Below, one piece after another: positions 12,247-13,412 of a DNA stretch of 13,412 bases (the stretch's first letter is position 1; each line of letters starts with the position of its first letter). The stretch is from Actinomycetes bacterium (GTDB lineage Bacteria; Actinomycetota; Coriobacteriia; WRKU01; WQUG01). Location of the stretch: the NCBI GenBank assembly GCA_009785855.1, contig WQUG01000035.1, positions 1-13,412 on the forward strand. The letters are read 5' to 3'. A program made the translations under genes and the position numbers. The notes under the pieces are model-generated. The model worked only from the letters and a program-made list of their open reading frames with translations. It ran no database searches and was not told the origin of the DNA.

Positions 12247-13412
12247 TCAGGACTCCAGCAGGTAGCCGACCGCCTCGCCCAGCGGCGCCTCATGCGTCTC
12301 GCCGGTCGCGCGCGTCTTGATCTCGACCGTGCCTGCGGCAAGACCGCGCTTGCCCACGATGAGCTGCGCCGGCCAGCCGATCAGGTCGGCGTCCGCGAAC
12401 TTCACGCCCGGGCGCTCCGCGCGCGTGTCGAGCACCGTCTCTGCGCCGCTTTCCGCCAGCGCACGCGCCAGGCTCGTCGCCGTTTGGGCGACCTCGCCTT
12501 CGGGCTCCAGGGCCAGGACCGCGACTTCTGCCGGCGCTACGGACTTCGGCCAGATGATGCCGCGCTCGTCATGCTTCTGCTCGATGAGCGCCGCGGCGAT
12601 CCGTGAGATGCCGATGCCGTAGCAGCCCATGACGAAGGGTTTGTCGCCTCCGTCCTCGTCCTGGAAGGTCGCGCCCATGGCCGCAGAATACTTGGTCCCC
12701 AGCTGGAAGATCTGTCCCACCTCGATGCCGCGGGCACGCTGCAGGGGCGCGCCGCAGTTCGGACAGGTCTCACCCTCGCAGACCTCGGTATCGGCAGAGA
12801 AGCCGCAGTCGCAGAAGACGATCTCGGATTCCCCGGCCTCGGCCAGAGCCATGAACTCTGCAGAGACGCTCCCGCCGATCTCGCCGGAATCAGCGTCGAC
12901 GATGCGATAGTCCATCTCCATGCGCTCGCAGATCCGGCTGTAGGCGCCCGACTGCGCCGCATAGTCCGCGTCAAGGGCCGCCTGGTCGGTGCAGAAGGAA
13001 TAGGCGTCCTTCATGATGAACTCACGTCCGCGCAAGAGGCCGAAGCGCGGGCGCATCTCGTCGCGGAACTTCAGGTTGATCTGATAGAGCGTCACGGGCA
13101 GCTGCTTGTAGCTGCGCAGCTCGTTGCGCACGAGCGCCGTGATGATCTCCTCGTGGGTCGGCCCCAGGCAGAACTCGCGCTCGTGGCGATCACGCAGGCG
13201 CATGAGCTCGGGGCCGTAGACCGGCCAGCGCCCGCTCTCTTCCCAGAGTTCTGCGGGCTGCAGGACCGGCAGCGAGACCTCCTGGCAGCCGATCGCGTCC
13301 ATCTCTTCGCGCACGATGCGTTCGATCTTGCGGATCACGCGCCAGCCCAGCGGCAGATAGGAGTAGATCCCCGAGGCCGTCTTGCGGATGAAGCCCGCGC
13401 GCAGCATGAGCT
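12247..13412 (-). CDS. proS: Prolyl-tRNA synthetase, N terminus cut by window edge; editing insertion domain apparently absent
   Basis: ProS charges tRNA-Pro with proline. The frame is open to base 13412; by comparison with E. coli ProS (LMLRAGMIRK) about 26 residues are missing upstream. Counting from ATG 13407, class II motif 1 lies around WRVIRKIERIVREEMDAIG (22-40), motif 2 around FRDEMRPRFGLLRGREF (114-130), and motif 3 around MGCYGIGISRI (260-270). PTHEE (83-87), GTKYS (237-241) and the anticodon-binding domain (about 292-386) are present. Bacterial-type ProS normally carries an editing domain of about 180 residues between motifs 2 and 3. Here the segment goes from IVFCDCGFSADTEV straight to CEGETCPNCG and RGIEVG, so this domain is missing; five cysteines (199, 201, 210, 215, 218) cluster at the junction. 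Predicted full length is about 410 aa versus 572 in E. coli. A terminator follows in the gap before nusA. Confidence 0.95.
   Translation of the reverse strand, partial: LMLRAGFIRKTASGIYSYLPLGWRVIRKIERIVREEMDAIGCQEVSLPVLQPAELWEESGRWPVYGPELMRLRDRHEREFCLGPTHEEIITALVRNELRSYKQLPVTLYQINLKFRDEMRPRFGLLRGREFIMKDAYSFCTDQAALDADYAAQSGAYSRICERMEMDYRIVDADSGEIGGSVSAEFMALAEAGESEIVFCDCGFSADTEVCEGETCPNCGAPLQRARGIEVGQIFQLGTKYSAAMGATFQDEDGGDKPFVMGCYGIGISRIAAALIEQKHDERGIIWPKSVAPAEVAVLALEPEGEVAQTATSLARALAESGAETVLDTRAERPGVKFADADLIGWPAQLIVGKRGLAAGTVEIKTRATGETHEAPLGEAVGYLLES

Overview
The window looks like a core-genome stretch of a high-GC Actinomycetota bacterium, probably a Coriobacteriia relative (Olsenella, Atopobium or Collinsella type). 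The evidence is an actinobacterial integration host factor (mIHF) next to gmk and rpoZ, an rpoZ to coaBC neighbourhood, and GC-biased codon use. The class-level placement is an inference. Every supportable gene lies on the minus strand, so transcription runs from high to low coordinates. The genes are packed, many with 1 to 14 nt overlaps. I see no rRNA, tRNA, CRISPR, IS or phage element, and no gene-free stretch longer than about 120 bases.

Region 1 (13412 to 12247) is the end of proS (prolyl-tRNA synthetase), cut by the window edge. Its editing insertion domain appears to be missing. Region 2 (12246 to 5134) starts with a promoter, a leader with an intrinsic-terminator hairpin, and then nusA, ylxR, infB, rbfA, nrnA and one truB-ribF fusion gene. 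This is the classic transcription and translation initiation operon, but rimP is absent from its usual place before nusA. Several genes overlap by four bases or slightly more, which suggests translational coupling.

Region 3 (5165 to 2641) holds mihF, gmk, rpoZ and thiI: nucleoid protein and phage-integration cofactor, GMP kinase, RNA polymerase omega subunit, and 4-thiouridine/thiazole sulfur transferase. Candidate internal promoters lie before mihF and inside gmk. A hairpin follows thiI. Region 4 (2640 to 1) is a separate unit with an extended -10 promoter directly covered by a 22-bp near-palindrome. It contains an alpha-oxoamine synthase-family PLP enzyme, an FtsX/MacB-like four-helix membrane protein, and the start of coaBC (coenzyme A synthesis), which overlaps the membrane gene by 8 nt.

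Most of the window is housekeeping. The parts worth a second look are the editing-domain-less ProS, the TruB-RibF fusion, the Cys/His tail on NusA, the nusA leader terminator, and the operator-controlled PLP enzyme/permease unit inserted between thiI and coaBC, whose function I cannot assign.
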